DNA from: Pelosinus sp. UFO1
GTDB taxonomy: Bacteria > Bacillota > Negativicutes > DSM-13327
DNA length: 64,000 bases
Assembly: GCF_000725345.1 (NCBI RefSeq)
Contig: NZ_CP008852.1
Location: 4,642,001 to 4,706,000, forward strand
Direction of reading: 5' to 3'
The notes under the pieces were generated by a model. That model made no database searches. It worked only from the letters and a program-made list of their open reading frames with translations, and was not told the origin of the DNA. Positions within the stretch are counted from its first letter, which is position 1; each line of letters starts with the position of its first letter. The position numbers were made by a program, and so were the translations under genes. Positions 45,167 to 53,566 of this stretch are shown in pieces.

Positions 45167-45988
45167 ATGATAGTAATGGATTTGATTCAAGTCAATCAAG
45201 AAAAATGTATCCGCTGTGGCCTCTGTGCTACGGTATGTCCAACAGATGTTATTGGCATGGATAGCTCTGGTCCGAAAACCATTGGACAACACTGTATTGC
45301 TTGCGGTCACTGTGTGGCCGTTTGCCCAGAAGAAGCATTAGATAATATAAAAGCTCCTTTAGCTAACCAAACGCCTTTAGGAGAAACACCTGTTTTAGAC
45401 TCAGATACAGCAGCACGCTTTCTCCGTTCACGGCGGTCCATTCGCTCCTATAAAGAAACTACAGTTCCTCGAGAAAAGATTCTGCAGCTTCTTTCCATTG
45501 CTCGCCTTGCTCCGACTGGTGGAAATACACAGGGTGTCAGTTATCTTGTTATTGACAATAAGGCTACATTACGCAAAATCACAGCAGCAGTTGTTGACTG
45601 GATGGAGGAGGAAATAAAAAAGAATTCTCCTTGGGCAGCCTACTTTTCAGGAAATGTTACTAAGTATCGTAAGACAGGCAAAGATGTTATACTACGGAGT
45701 GCACCCTGCTTAATCATTGCCAAAGCACCAAAAGACTTTATGCCCCGGGGAAGGGATAATGCTCATTTTTCCTTAACTTATGCTGAATTGTTTGCGCCAA
45801 CTATTGAACTAGGAACCTGTTGGGCTGGCTACTTTGAAGCCTGTGCCCTTTCAGGTTATCAGCCCCTTCTCAATCTTTTGCAACTTCCAGAAAAAATGGC
45901 TGTTACTGGTGGGCTGATGGTCGGTTATCCCCGATTTTCTTATAAAAGATTAGTGGATAGAAGCCCCTTAGACGTAGCTTTCCAATAG
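45167..45988 (+). CDS. Nitroreductase-family protein with N-terminal 2[4Fe-4S] ferredoxin
   Basis: A 273-aa fusion. Residues 1-60 carry two ferredoxin motifs (CIRCGLCATVCPTDVIG and CIACGHCVAVCPEEAL). The rest is an FMN-binding nitroreductase fold beginning FLRSRRSIRSYKETTV, with LARLAPTGGNTQ. Such fusions in anaerobes pass electrons from the clusters to flavin for reduction of nitro compounds, quinones or other acceptors. It is divergent from the HxlR regulator, which probably controls it, and is followed by a strong terminator. Confidence 0.93.
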   Translation: MIVMDLIQVNQEKCIRCGLCATVCPTDVIGMDSSGPKTIGQHCIACGHCVAVCPEEALDNIKAPLANQTPLGETPVLDSDTAARFLRSRRSIRSYKETTVPREKILQLLSIARLAPTGGNTQGVSYLVIDNKATLRKITAAVVDWMEEEIKKNSPWAAYFSGNVTKYRKTGKDVILRSAPCLIIAKAPKDFMPRGRDNAHFSLTYAELFAPTIELGTCWAGYFEACALSGYQPLLNLLQLPEKMAVTGGLMVGYPRFSYKRLVDRSPLDVAFQ

Positions 45989-46000
45989 GATTTACTTCAC

Positions 46001-46050
46001 AAAATAGATAGACCAGTAGTAAATTAAACTCCTACTGGTCTATCTATTTT
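46001..46050 (+). terminator. Terminator of the nitroreductase gene
   Basis: A 19-bp perfect stem (46001-46019 with 46032-46050) ending in T4 begins 12 bp after the stop codon. Confidence 0.88.
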
Positions 46051-46179
46051 GCCGTAAAAGTAAGGCAATACCTGTACAAATAGTAACAAAACATAGTATA
46101 GTAGTAGCATCACTACTAACAAACTTTATAGATTAAGCAACGATTTATAGGGAAATACTTTACACATGGAGGTGATTGT

Positions 46180-46287
46180 ATGGGAAAAGTATCGCCTAAG
46201 GATAGCTATAAAAATATCAAAACTGCTGCTAAAAGCACACAGTTCTTCACTGCCAAACAAGCACCGAAAAAACCGAATAAGAAGTAA
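46180..46287 (+). CDS. Lysine-rich 35-aa protein, unknown
   Basis: A 35-codon frame with a perfect GGAGGTGATTGT immediately before its ATG and its own terminator starting one base after the stop. The peptide MGKVSPKDSYKNIKTAAKST continues to a tail rich in Lys, Pro and Asn; about 10 of 35 residues are Lys. It has no membrane segment or Cys. The basic, likely disordered make-up would suit a nucleic-acid-binding or small acid-soluble-like role, but nothing proves that. Expression signals are stronger than those of most genes here. Confidence 0.75.
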   Translation: MGKVSPKDSYKNIKTAAKSTQFFTAKQAPKKPNKK

Positions 46288-46288
46288 T

Positions 46289-46318
46289 AAAAGGTGGAGG
46301 AATCTACCTTTTTTCTTT
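46289..46318. terminator. Terminator of the 35-aa gene
   Basis: A 10-bp stem (AAAAGGTGGA with TCTACCTTTT) capped by a GGAA tetraloop is followed by T and T-rich sequence. It also faces the end of the convergent phosphoesterase gene. Confidence 0.82.
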
Positions 46319-46328
46319 TATAGATATT

Positions 46329-47477
46329 TTATTTTTCAAATGTAATCAACAGATCAATAATCTCTGGATGATTTCCTATACGAATCGGTGGTCCCCATGT
46401 CCCAATTCCGCAAGATACTATGACCTGATATTCACCGTTTCGCAAGTAACCCCAGTCAATTTCAAAGACGCGTTGTATAATCAGATTATTGGGGAAAAAC
46501 TGTCCATGATGGGTATGCCCTGATAACTGAAGATCAACTCTATTACGCTGTCCTTCTTCTAATTCATAAGGTTGGTGGTCTAACAAGATAATCGGAAGCT
46601 CATGATCAATACCTTGCATGACTCTATATAAAGGAAATCGCCTTTTTCCGTTTGCTTTCTTTGCACTCCGATCATCTCGGCCAACCACATAGAATTGTTT
46701 ATTGATCATTAGGTACTCGTCCCGTAATAACTTAATATTAGATTTGCCAATATGTTCTGCAGCGAGATCGCTTTCTCCACCAAGATACTCGTGATTTCCA
46801 AGCACTGCAAACACACCATAAGGAGCATGCAATTTACCCAATGTCACAGACATTTCCTGTTCTATGAAAAATTTTACATCTTCGTCAATTGTGTCCCCAA
46901 CTAAAAATATAATATCGGGATGCAGCGCATTAATTTGCTTAATGATGGCCTCCAGCCGATCCTTATCAACAATCACACCAAGATGTATATCAGATATCAT
47001 TGCAATATGAAGCTGTGACAATCCAGGTGCTGTTTTATTGACCGTCAATTCGTATTTACGAATACGCGGTTTTTTGGCATTCCAATTTCCGTAAAGAATT
47101 AGAGCAACCACTAAGAAGAGGACGCTAAATCCTAGTACCATTGATGGATATGGGAGTAGCAAAAATTGGGGTAACAACAATTTATTCAGAAATCGCAAGA
47201 GATCCACAGCCACCCAAACCAAGAAAAAGTAATAGCTTGCGGCAAGCCAATAATCCCCAAAGATAGTCATTCGAGTATTGAAAGTGCCGGGAAAATTTTT
47301 TCTTCCGATTCTAGCCACAATTTTTGTCACAGCAAATAAGGTATATCCACCCCAATAAAATAAGGAATAAGGCTCAATGATACTACGAAGACATTGAAAA
47401 AAACGAAGTGCTATATAGTAATTTCCCGCAGCATATAGTAAGAAAATAATGCCTAGTATCATAAAAAAAGAATTCAT
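46329..47477 (-). CDS. Membrane-anchored metallophosphoesterase
   Basis: A 382-aa protein with four predicted N-terminal helices (about 1-145) followed by a calcineurin-like phosphoesterase domain. The metal-binding motifs are in order: MISDIHLG, FLVGDTID, VLGNHEYLGG, ILLDHQP and LSGHTHHGQF. Relatives are the YaeI/YkuE group, which in some bacteria act on lipid pyrophosphates such as UDP-diacylglucosamine. The substrate here is unknown. AAGGA precedes the ATG. Monocistronic and convergent with the 35-aa gene. Confidence 0.9.
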   Translation of the reverse strand: MNSFFMILGIIFLLYAAGNYYIALRFFQCLRSIIEPYSLFYWGGYTLFAVTKIVARIGRKNFPGTFNTRMTIFGDYWLAASYYFFLVWVAVDLLRFLNKLLLPQFLLLPYPSMVLGFSVLFLVVALILYGNWNAKKPRIRKYELTVNKTAPGLSQLHIAMISDIHLGVIVDKDRLEAIIKQINALHPDIIFLVGDTIDEDVKFFIEQEMSVTLGKLHAPYGVFAVLGNHEYLGGESDLAAEHIGKSNIKLLRDEYLMINKQFYVVGRDDRSAKKANGKRRFPLYRVMQGIDHELPIILLDHQPYELEEGQRNRVDLQLSGHTHHGQFFPNNLIIQRVFEIDWGYLRNGEYQVIVSCGIGTWGPPIRIGNHPEIIDLLITFEK

Positions 47478-47584
47478 CTACTATTCCTTTCTGTATATCC
47501 CTTAAAACCTCATATCTTAGATTATTCTTATATTTCCATCCTAGATTAACAACTACAAAAAATCATCTTTGGACTATGTTATAG

Positions 47585-47622
47585 CAAACAAGCATCATTC
47601 TATAAAGAATGGTGCTTGTTTG
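47585..47622. terminator. Long hairpin after the 53-aa gene
   Basis: A 17-bp stem (47585-47601 with 47606-47622, one G-T pair) around ATAA lies 7 bp after the minus-strand stop at 47630. It lacks a U-tract on either side, so it may be a poor terminator or a 3' stabilising hairpin. Confidence 0.5.
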
Positions 47623-47629
47623 TTAAGAG

Positions 47630-47791
47630 TTACACACTCCTTTTTTCTAATTGCCTTGCTCTTTGCTGATTCATTTTTTGTTTCGCGAGTTGCTTTGCAT
47701 CTACTGGCTCAATTTTTGTGCCATATGCAGATGATAGCAAATTCTCTAGTTCTTCCTGAGGTAAGGTATAAGAAATCATTTTTTTAGTCAT
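47630..47791 (-). CDS. 53-aa protein, unknown
   Basis: A 53-codon frame with AAAGGAG six bases before its ATG. The sequence begins MTKKMISYTLPQEELENLLS, contains YGTKIEPVDAKQLAKQK and ends in a basic QQRARQLEKRSV. It looks like a short two-helix protein, acidic at the front and basic at the back. I recognise no family. It is preceded by a 14-bp palindrome in its promoter region and followed by a long hairpin. It occupies most of the gap between the phosphoesterase and the YbhB-like gene. Confidence 0.7.
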   Translation of the reverse strand: MTKKMISYTLPQEELENLLSSAYGTKIEPVDAKQLAKQKMNQQRARQLEKRSV

Positions 47792-47837
47792 AGTATTCTC
47801 CTTTGCCAAGTAGTTTGCAAAACGGTATATACAGTTT

Positions 47838-47851
47838 ACTTCTATAGAAGT
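47838..47851. promoter_or_regulatory. 14-bp palindrome upstream of the 53-aa gene
   Basis: ACTTCTATAGAAGT is self-complementary and lies about 50 bp before the 53-aa gene start, between AT-rich hexamers. It could be an operator; no regulator can be assigned. Confidence 0.35.
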
Positions 47852-47903
47852 ATATGCAAAAGATCCCTTTTTTATAAGGCCTAACCATATCTAAACCAAC
47901 TCT

Positions 47904-48404
47904 TTAATTATAATAAATTCCTTTTAGGGTATATTGAGCGAGTATATGGCCTTCCATCGCCTTGTAAAGTTCATTTACATAAAACCCATCTTGCAAATCT
48001 AAGGATCGATCAAGAGCAAATACATGTATTTCATAAGTATGGGGTTTATCGGGAGGCATCGGCCCACCAAACCTAGCAGCTTCGTAACGATTTAAAGGTT
48101 CAGAGAGTAATCCACTCGACCAGCTATTTGTTCCTTGGACGAACTCTCTTGCATTCACACTTACATTTTCACCAAGTGAATCTTCAACTAAATTAGCAAC
48201 AGACCAATGTATCCAAGAAAATCCCGTTGGCGGTATGGCATCTTTATCCTCCATAAGAATGGCAAAGGTTTTTACATTGGAGGGATACTCTTTAATCTCT
48301 AGTGGCAAAGAAAGGGTCGGCATGCCTTTATAAAATTGTTCCCCATATTTTCCGTACTTTTTGTCTATGATGCCATTCACAATACCACTGCTCGTAACAA
48401 TCAT
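47904..48404 (-). CDS. YbhB/YbcL (PEBP, Raf kinase inhibitor-like) protein
   Basis: A 166-aa phosphatidylethanolamine-binding-protein homologue. Family patterns are PTLSLPLEIKEYPSNVKTFAILMEDKD, GFSWIHWSVANL and YGGPMPPDKPHTYEIHVFALD (reading FGGPMPPD here), forming the small anion-binding pocket. Bacterial members have no agreed function. GGAGG precedes the ATG. The gene stands alone. The 341-bp gap to the IMP dehydrogenase gene holds only that gene's promoter. Confidence 0.93.
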   Translation of the reverse strand: MIVTSSGIVNGIIDKKYGKYGEQFYKGMPTLSLPLEIKEYPSNVKTFAILMEDKDAIPPTGFSWIHWSVANLVEDSLGENVSVNAREFVQGTNSWSSGLLSEPLNRYEAARFGGPMPPDKPHTYEIHVFALDRSLDLQDGFYVNELYKAMEGHILAQYTLKGIYYN

Positions 48405-48679
48405 AATACAACCTCCTATTTTCTTTAGTGATTTATATTAGTTCCTCATTATTCCCTCTATCACCTTCAGTAAGAATTCATTTCTCTGTTGCGCCTTACT
48501 TACAGCTTATATTAGTCTCATCTAACTTCGACTATCTTCTAATTATGCCCATTTCTGTAAAATAACCTAATCTAAAATGGTAATCAAATTACAATCCAAT
48601 CATCTACCCTCTAATCAAGAATATTAATTTCTTTTACTATAGAATTCTATAATTAAAAACTAAAATAACAATAAGTCAG

Positions 48680-48708
48680 TTGACAGTACTTATTAACTTT
48701 GATAAGAT
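48680..48708 (+). promoter_or_regulatory. Promoter of the IMP dehydrogenase gene
   Basis: TTGACA (48680-48685), a 17-bp spacer and TAAGAT (48703-48708) lie about 40 bp before the ATG. Confidence 0.75.
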
Positions 48709-48745
48709 GGTAAAAATTTATATAAGAAGGCGGCAGTGAAATAAT

Positions 48746-50242
48746 ATGGCATTTTATTATGAAGAAGTTTCTAGAACTTTTAGTGAATATCTTCTTGTAC
48801 CTAATCTTACAAGAAAAGATTGTATCCCTAGCAACGTTAACTTAAAAACTCCTATTGTAAAATTTAAAAAGGATGAGAAACCTCCTATTGAAATAAATAT
48901 CCCATTTGTTTCTGCAATCATGCAATCTGTATCCGATGATAATCTAGCAATTGCTCTTTCCAAATGCGGAGGATTATCCTTTATTTTCGGTTCTCAATCC
49001 ATAGAAAGACAAACAGAAATGGTAAAAAGAGTAAAGAATTTCAAAGCTGGTTTTGTAGTCAGCAATGCGAATCTATCTCCAGAACATACTGTAAAAGACG
49101 TTATTGAATTAAAAGAAAAAACGGGACATGCTACCATCGCAATTACAGAAGATGGAACACTAGCTACTAAATTATTAGGGATTGTCACCAGTAGAGATTA
49201 TAGAACCAGCAGGGATTCTTTAAATAAAAAAATTAAAGAATTCATGACCCCTTTTTCAAAGCTTATTGTTAGTACAGTTAATACTAGTCTAAAAGAAGCA
49301 AATGATATAATTTGGGAGCGTAAACTTCACTGTTTACCAATTATAAATGATAAACAACAATTAGTATATTTCGTTTTTAGAAAAGACTATGAAGATCACA
49401 AACAAAATCCCTTAGAGCTTTTAGACTCTGAGAAGAGACATATGGTTGGCGCGGGTATAAACACAAGAGATTATAAAGAAAGAGTACCTGCTTTAGTTAA
49501 AGCTGGCGTGGATGTTTTATGTGTCGATTCTTCTGACGGCTTTAGTGAATGGCAATCAGAAACAATAAAATATATAAAAGAAGAATATAAGGATACTGTT
49601 AAAATCGGCGGCGGGAATGTGGTCGACAAAGAAGGGTTTATGTACTTTGTTGAAGCAGGTGCTGACTTTGTAAAGGTTGGAATCGGCGGTGGATCAATCT
49701 GCATAACTAGGGAAACTAAAGGAATCGGTAGAGGACAAGCTTCTGCAATTATAGAAGTTGCCCAGGCTAGAGACGATTATTTTAAAGAAACAGGCATCTA
49801 TATTCCAATTTGTTCAGATGGCGGAGTTGTGCATGACTACCATACCGTATTAGCTCTAGCAATGGGTGCTGACTTTATTATGATGGGACGATATTTCGCA
49901 AGATTTGATGAAAGTCCTGCTCCTAAAACCAAACTTGGCAATAACTATGTTAAAGAATATTGGGGGGAAGGTTCAAAACGCGCTCGTAACTGGCAACGTT
50001 ATGATTTTGGCGAAGGAAGTAATCTTAAATTTGAAGAAGGCGTAGATAGCTATGTACCCTATGCTGGTAAACTGAAAGATAATATTGATGTTACTTTAAG
50101 TAAAATAAAATCAACAATGTGTAGCTGCGGAGCTATCTCGATTAAAGAACTGCAAAGAACCGCAAGAATTACTCTGGTGTCTTCTACAAGCATTGTAGAA
50201 GGTGGCGCTCATGATGTTATCTTGAAGGAAAACAACTATTAA
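48746..50242 (+). CDS. guaB: IMP dehydrogenase, Tritrichomonas-like type
   Basis: Oxidises IMP to XMP with NAD+, the committed step of guanine nucleotide synthesis. It is 498 aa, with a TIM barrel interrupted by a CBS pair (about 95-215). The catalytic loop reads [20 protein letters not shown] with Cys at 319, and the mobile flap has RARNWQRYD with Arg418-Tyr419. Typical bacterial enzymes have GPGSICTTR and VAGVGVPQ. Both the sequence and these residue numbers match the protist Tritrichomonas foetus enzyme as I know it. It is monocistronic with its own promoter and terminator. The ribosome site is weak. Absence of another guaB in the genome cannot be judged here. Confidence 0.92.
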   Translation: MAFYYEEVSRTFSEYLLVPNLTRKDCIPSNVNLKTPIVKFKKDEKPPIEINIPFVSAIMQSVSDDNLAIALSKCGGLSFIFGSQSIERQTEMVKRVKNFKAGFVVSNANLSPEHTVKDVIELKEKTGHATIAITEDGTLATKLLGIVTSRDYRTSRDSLNKKIKEFMTPFSKLIVSTVNTSLKEANDIIWERKLHCLPIINDKQQLVYFVFRKDYEDHKQNPLELLDSEKRHMVGAGINTRDYKERVPALVKAGVDVLCVDSSDGFSEWQSETIKYIKEEYKDTVKIGGGNVVDKEGFMYFVEAGADFVKVGIGGGSICITRETKGIGRGQASAIIEVAQARDDYFKETGIYIPICSDGGVVHDYHTVLALAMGADFIMMGRYFARFDESPAPKTKLGNNYVKEYWGEGSKRARNWQRYDFGEGSNLKFEEGVDSYVPYAGKLKDNIDVTLSKIKSTMCSCGAISIKELQRTARITLVSSTSIVEGGAHDVILKENNY

Positions 50243-50306
50243 ACTTGCTACTACTTCCTGAAAATAAAATTATTTAGCGATGTGTACTCTGTACTTCCAA
50301 AAAAAT

Positions 50307-50349
50307 AAGAAACACCTTCCAAACGTTGGCAGGTGTTTCTTATTTTTTT
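50307..50349. terminator. Terminator of the IMP dehydrogenase gene
   Basis: AAGAAACACCT (50307-50317) pairs with AGGTGTTTCTT (50331-50341) with an inner CCAA/TTGG stem, followed by AT7. The A-run on the other side makes it bidirectional for the convergent 80-aa gene. Confidence 0.88.
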
Positions 50350-50387
50350 GCTATATATACTTTTAAGAGTCACTTATGCTTATTCTT

Positions 50388-50630
50388 TTAAGAGAGTTCC
50401 CCTCTAAGACGTGCCAATTCAGCCTGATCTTCAGAGTAATACCATCTAACGGATTTTCCAACGACACATTGCATAGCGTCGACTTTCCCAGCCAAAGCAA
50501 GTTCTCTCATTTTCTTTATGTTAAATCCATTAGCAGAAAAATAATTAGTGGGAATAAAGCCTCTATTAACTAGTCTTTTTCGATATTGTTCAAAGTCTCT
50601 AGAATCCATTTTAATTAGCCATATTGACAT
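50388..50630 (-). CDS. 80-aa protein, unknown
   Basis: An 80-aa soluble protein starting MSIWLIKMDSRDFEQYRKRL, preceded by a modest GTAGGATA. The middle, NIKKMRELALAGKVDAMQCVVGKSVRWYY, resembles the helix-turn-helix region of small excisionase or MerR-like DNA-binding domains (a helix, a turn at Ala-Gly-Lys-Val-Asp-Ala, then a basic/aromatic wing). I cannot place it in a family. It is convergent with guaB and ends next to the shared terminator. It could also be a small regulator for the PAS protein gene upstream, which is on the same strand. Confidence 0.6.
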   Translation of the reverse strand: MSIWLIKMDSRDFEQYRKRLVNRGFIPTNYFSANGFNIKKMRELALAGKVDAMQCVVGKSVRWYYSEDQAELARLRGELS

Positions 50631-50841
50631 TTATCCTACCCCCATCTTACTTCAATAACTATATCATAATGTAGTTGCTTTCTAATTGCTTCTATCAAAA
50701 GGTAGAGAACCACAAAAAAATTTTAAAGGATTACGTTTTTTCTAAGATAGTAGTCATAAATGGAATTCTCTTATAATAATAGTTATTCCCCCTACCTTGC
50801 TAGTAACTTAATAAAAGAAGGGCGGAGATTGTACTTCAGAT

Positions 50842-51453
50842 CTATTTTTTACTCAATGCATGCTTTTCCCGCATTTTTTCACAGCAAATTGGACAAAAAT
50901 CATGAGTCAACTCTGCTTCTGCATGTAGCATGAGATACTTTTCTAGAGCCATCCATTCCCCTTTATCATCACGAATGTGATGGCATACGGAGCAGATAGG
51001 AATCAAACCTTGTAGCTGGGTAATGAGAGATATATCTTCTGCAAGCACAATAACCATCTGGATATTTTCGCATATTATAGGAGATGCAGTCACTAAAAGC
51101 GTTAACCTGATAACCTCTCCATTAACAAGAGTGTGAAAGTGTCCTTTGTTACGAGAAACAACTCTCCCTTCAAAAGCTTCAAGAACACTTTTACGCAATA
51201 CGCATCTTGAGCAGATAGGTAATTCACCACACCCCTCTGATCCCCTTGTAGCATTGACACATTTCAAAACGTCCCCACATTTACGTAGATAGGCTCCTCC
51301 ACTTGAAATACAAAGAAGCTGTTGGGCTGCTTCGTTGATTGCCCAAACTTTAACTTCTTTATTTACAATCATTACAGGCAGGGGCATCGTCTTCAAAACA
51401 AATGCTGCAAAACTTTCATCTAGTTCACCTGATAAGTTTAGCTTTTCTAGCAT
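50842..51453 (-). CDS. PAS-domain protein with C-terminal Cys cluster
   Basis: A 203-aa cytoplasmic sensor-like protein. A PAS domain (about 20-140) begins MPLPVMIVNKEVKVWAINEAAQQLL and contains four Cys in a region (CGDVLKC, GCGELPICSRC) that could bind metal or a cluster. The C-terminal 60 residues, LIPICSVCHHIRDDKGEWMALEKYL ending HDFCPICCEKM, form the CxxC...CxxC module often found at the end of bacterial PAS and receiver proteins, thought to bind zinc. There is no kinase or HTH, so it probably acts through another protein. GGTGGAG precedes the ATG. Confidence 0.78.
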   Translation of the reverse strand: MLEKLNLSGELDESFAAFVLKTMPLPVMIVNKEVKVWAINEAAQQLLCISSGGAYLRKCGDVLKCVNATRGSEGCGELPICSRCVLRKSVLEAFEGRVVSRNKGHFHTLVNGEVIRLTLLVTASPIICENIQMVIVLAEDISLITQLQGLIPICSVCHHIRDDKGEWMALEKYLMLHAEAELTHDFCPICCEKMREKHALSKK

Positions 51454-51865
51454 ATCTCCACCGCCCTACTTTATAAAATTTGTTTTTTGGCCGCATCATC
51501 CTGTTCATTTAATTTTGTAATATATACTAGAAAAACAAGGATGAAATCAATCAATTTATTATTTTCAAGTCAAAATATTCTTACATTTATCAATAAAAAA
51601 TTTTATACTCATTCGAACCTAGCCCATACTCTGAGGAAGTATAAAAATTTTAACTCTCTATAAAAACCTTTTAGACATCTATTTGCTATAAGGGAATAAA
51701 ATCCCTGCCAATTTTCTACATCATTAGATAGAAACTTCACCATCATCAATATCACTATCTTTAATATTGTCCTCACTCTTTCGATTCTGCGTCATGCTCA
51801 ATATATCTTACATATGTTTGGCATGATATTATCCTTATTAAATTAAAGCTTTAGCCTTGTAAATA
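51454..51865. other. AT-rich intergenic region, no gene seen
   Basis: About 410 bp between the PAS gene start and the gnd terminator. It contains only short frames without ribosome sites, and promoter-like AT-rich stretches for the PAS gene. I see no hairpin or conserved RNA motif. Confidence 0.5.
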
Positions 51866-51905
51866 AGCCCACAACCGTACCAATCATCTGGTACGGTTGT
51901 GGGCT
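51866..51905. terminator. Terminator of gnd
   Basis: A 17-bp perfect stem (AGCCCACAACCGTACCA and its complement) with a 6-base loop lies 8 bp after the minus-strand gnd stop codon. Confidence 0.85.
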
Positions 51906-51912
51906 ATATTAC

Positions 51913-53328
51913 TTATTTTTTAATCCACTCTGTATGAAAGCTGCCTGATCGATCAATTCTTTCATAGGTATGAGCACCGAAATAATCTCTCTGTGCTTGA
52001 ATTAGATTTGAAGGAAGTACAGCTCGGCGATAGCTATCATAATAGTCTAAAGAAGCGCTAAAGGCAGGAGTTGGTATCCCCAATTCTTTACAATTCTTGA
52101 CTGTCAGTCTCCAGTTATCCTGGACTCGGCCTAAAGCGTCTTGAAAATAAGGGGCAAGTAATAAATTGGGAAGACTCCCATCCCGCTGAAAGGATTCTTT
52201 GATCCGATCTAAAAATTGAGCCCTAATAATGCAGCCGCCACGCCAAAGAAGGGCAATATCGCCATAATTTAAATTCCAGCTATATTCTTTGTCCGCTGCC
52301 TTTAGTAGGGCAAATCCCTGGGCATAGGAGCAAATTTTAGAAGCGTACAAGGCATCATGAATGGCTTGAATAAATTTTTGCTTATCTCCTAGATATTTAT
52401 CACTACTTGGTCCTTTTAGAAGGCTAGAAGCTACCACTCGTTCTTCTTTGTAGGCTGACATGCAACGGGCGAATACCGCTTCTGTAATTGTTGGTGTGGG
52501 TACGCCTAAATCCAAAGCGCACTTCGAAGTCCACTTGCCCGTTCCCTTTTGTCCCGCTTTATCAAGAATCATTTCTACCAGGGGCCTGCCTGTTTGTTCG
52601 TCTTTTTGCAGAAAAATGTCCCTAGTAATTTCAATGAGGTAAGAATCTAGATCTCCTTTGTTCCACTCATCAAATACTTCGTATAGTTCCTCAGCTGATA
52701 AGCCTAAGGCAATTTTCATTATATAATATGCCTCACTAATGAGCTGCATATCTCCATATTCTATACCATTATGTACCATCTTAACGTAATGTCCAGCACC
52801 GTCAGTACCTACATAAGCGCAACATGGACCGTCAGCCACCTGTGCGGCTATAGCAGTAAAAATAGGTGCAATTTCTTGGTAGGCAGATAGCTCGGCTCCT
52901 GGCATCAAACTAGGCCCCTTTAATGCACCCTCTTCTCCACCAGATACTCCCATACCAATAAATCGAATACCTTGGCGAGATAACTCCGTAAACCTCCTGC
53001 GGGTATCTTCAAAAAAAGAATTTCCCCCATCAATAATAATATCGCCTTGCTCTAAATAAGGTAGCAACTCTGCAATCATGTCATCAACAGGTTTTCCTGC
53101 CTTAACCATCAGCATAATCTTACGGGGCTTAGTTAATAGTTTTGTCAGTTCCTCGATAGAATGCGCCCCACCAAGCTTTTTCCCAGAATTACGTTGAAGA
53201 AAATTGTCTACCTTGCTTGTGGTGCGGTTATAAACAACTACACCAAAACCTTTGTTTGCCATATTCATGACTAGGTTTTCACCCATTACTGCTAAACCGA
53301 TCAACCCTATATCATATGCCTTTTCCAT
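51913..53328 (-). CDS. gnd: 6-phosphogluconate dehydrogenase (decarboxylating)
   Basis: Oxidative pentose phosphate enzyme: 6-phosphogluconate + NADP+ to ribulose 5-phosphate + CO2 + NADPH. It has 471 aa, the long form. The Rossmann motif GLAVMGENLVMNMANKGF is followed by YNRTTSK, whose Arg/Thr favour NADP+. The catalytic signature IGMGVSGGEEGALKGPSLMPG and VKMVHNGIEYGDMQLI contain the substrate-binding Ser, Lys and Asn, and the C-terminal tail closes the partner's site. The frame extends to 53343, but GGGAGG is seven bases before the ATG at 53328. Monocistronic. Confidence 0.96.
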   Translation of the reverse strand: MEKAYDIGLIGLAVMGENLVMNMANKGFGVVVYNRTTSKVDNFLQRNSGKKLGGAHSIEELTKLLTKPRKIMLMVKAGKPVDDMIAELLPYLEQGDIIIDGGNSFFEDTRRRFTELSRQGIRFIGMGVSGGEEGALKGPSLMPGAELSAYQEIAPIFTAIAAQVADGPCCAYVGTDGAGHYVKMVHNGIEYGDMQLISEAYYIMKIALGLSAEELYEVFDEWNKGDLDSYLIEITRDIFLQKDEQTGRPLVEMILDKAGQKGTGKWTSKCALDLGVPTPTITEAVFARCMSAYKEERVVASSLLKGPSSDKYLGDKQKFIQAIHDALYASKICSYAQGFALLKAADKEYSWNLNYGDIALLWRGGCIIRAQFLDRIKESFQRDGSLPNLLLAPYFQDALGRVQDNWRLTVKNCKELGIPTPAFSASLDYYDSYRRAVLPSNLIQAQRDYFGAHTYERIDRSGSFHTEWIKK

Positions 53329-53469
53329 GTTTCTACCTCCCACTGCAAGTCTTCGTATCTAATTAATACTGTATTATTCTCGTATGTTTCCGAGAATACC
53401 TGCAAGTCAAGAAAATATAATCCTTTTTATTGTTAATTTCGGGGCATTTATTCCATTCATTGCAACTTT

Positions 53470-53530
53470 ATAAGAAAAGACTTGGTTGCACCAAGTCCTT
53501 ATAAGCAGGTAGAGACCTTATTCACTTTAC
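53470..53530. repeat. Diverged copy 3 of the structured repeat
   Basis: Hairpins 1 and 2 of the 98-bp repeat are present, hairpin 3 is missing. Hairpin 1 is GACTTGG/CCAAGTC. In hairpin 2 the closing pairs change together (GGC/GCC becomes GGT/ACC and AC/GT becomes AA/TT), while the GCA/TTA internal loop is unchanged. Same orientation as the other copies. Confidence 0.75.
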
Positions 53531-53566
53531 ACGCAAAATCATGAAGAATTACGATAATTAGAAATT

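Noticed and set aside
48746-50242. The unusual IMP dehydrogenase might be a GMP reductase.
   Set aside because: It keeps a CBS pair and the IMPDH flap with Arg-Tyr, neither of which GMP reductases have.
51724-51795. A 23-codon minus-strand frame in the gap before gnd.
   Set aside because: No ribosome site, and its length is expected by chance in AT-rich DNA.
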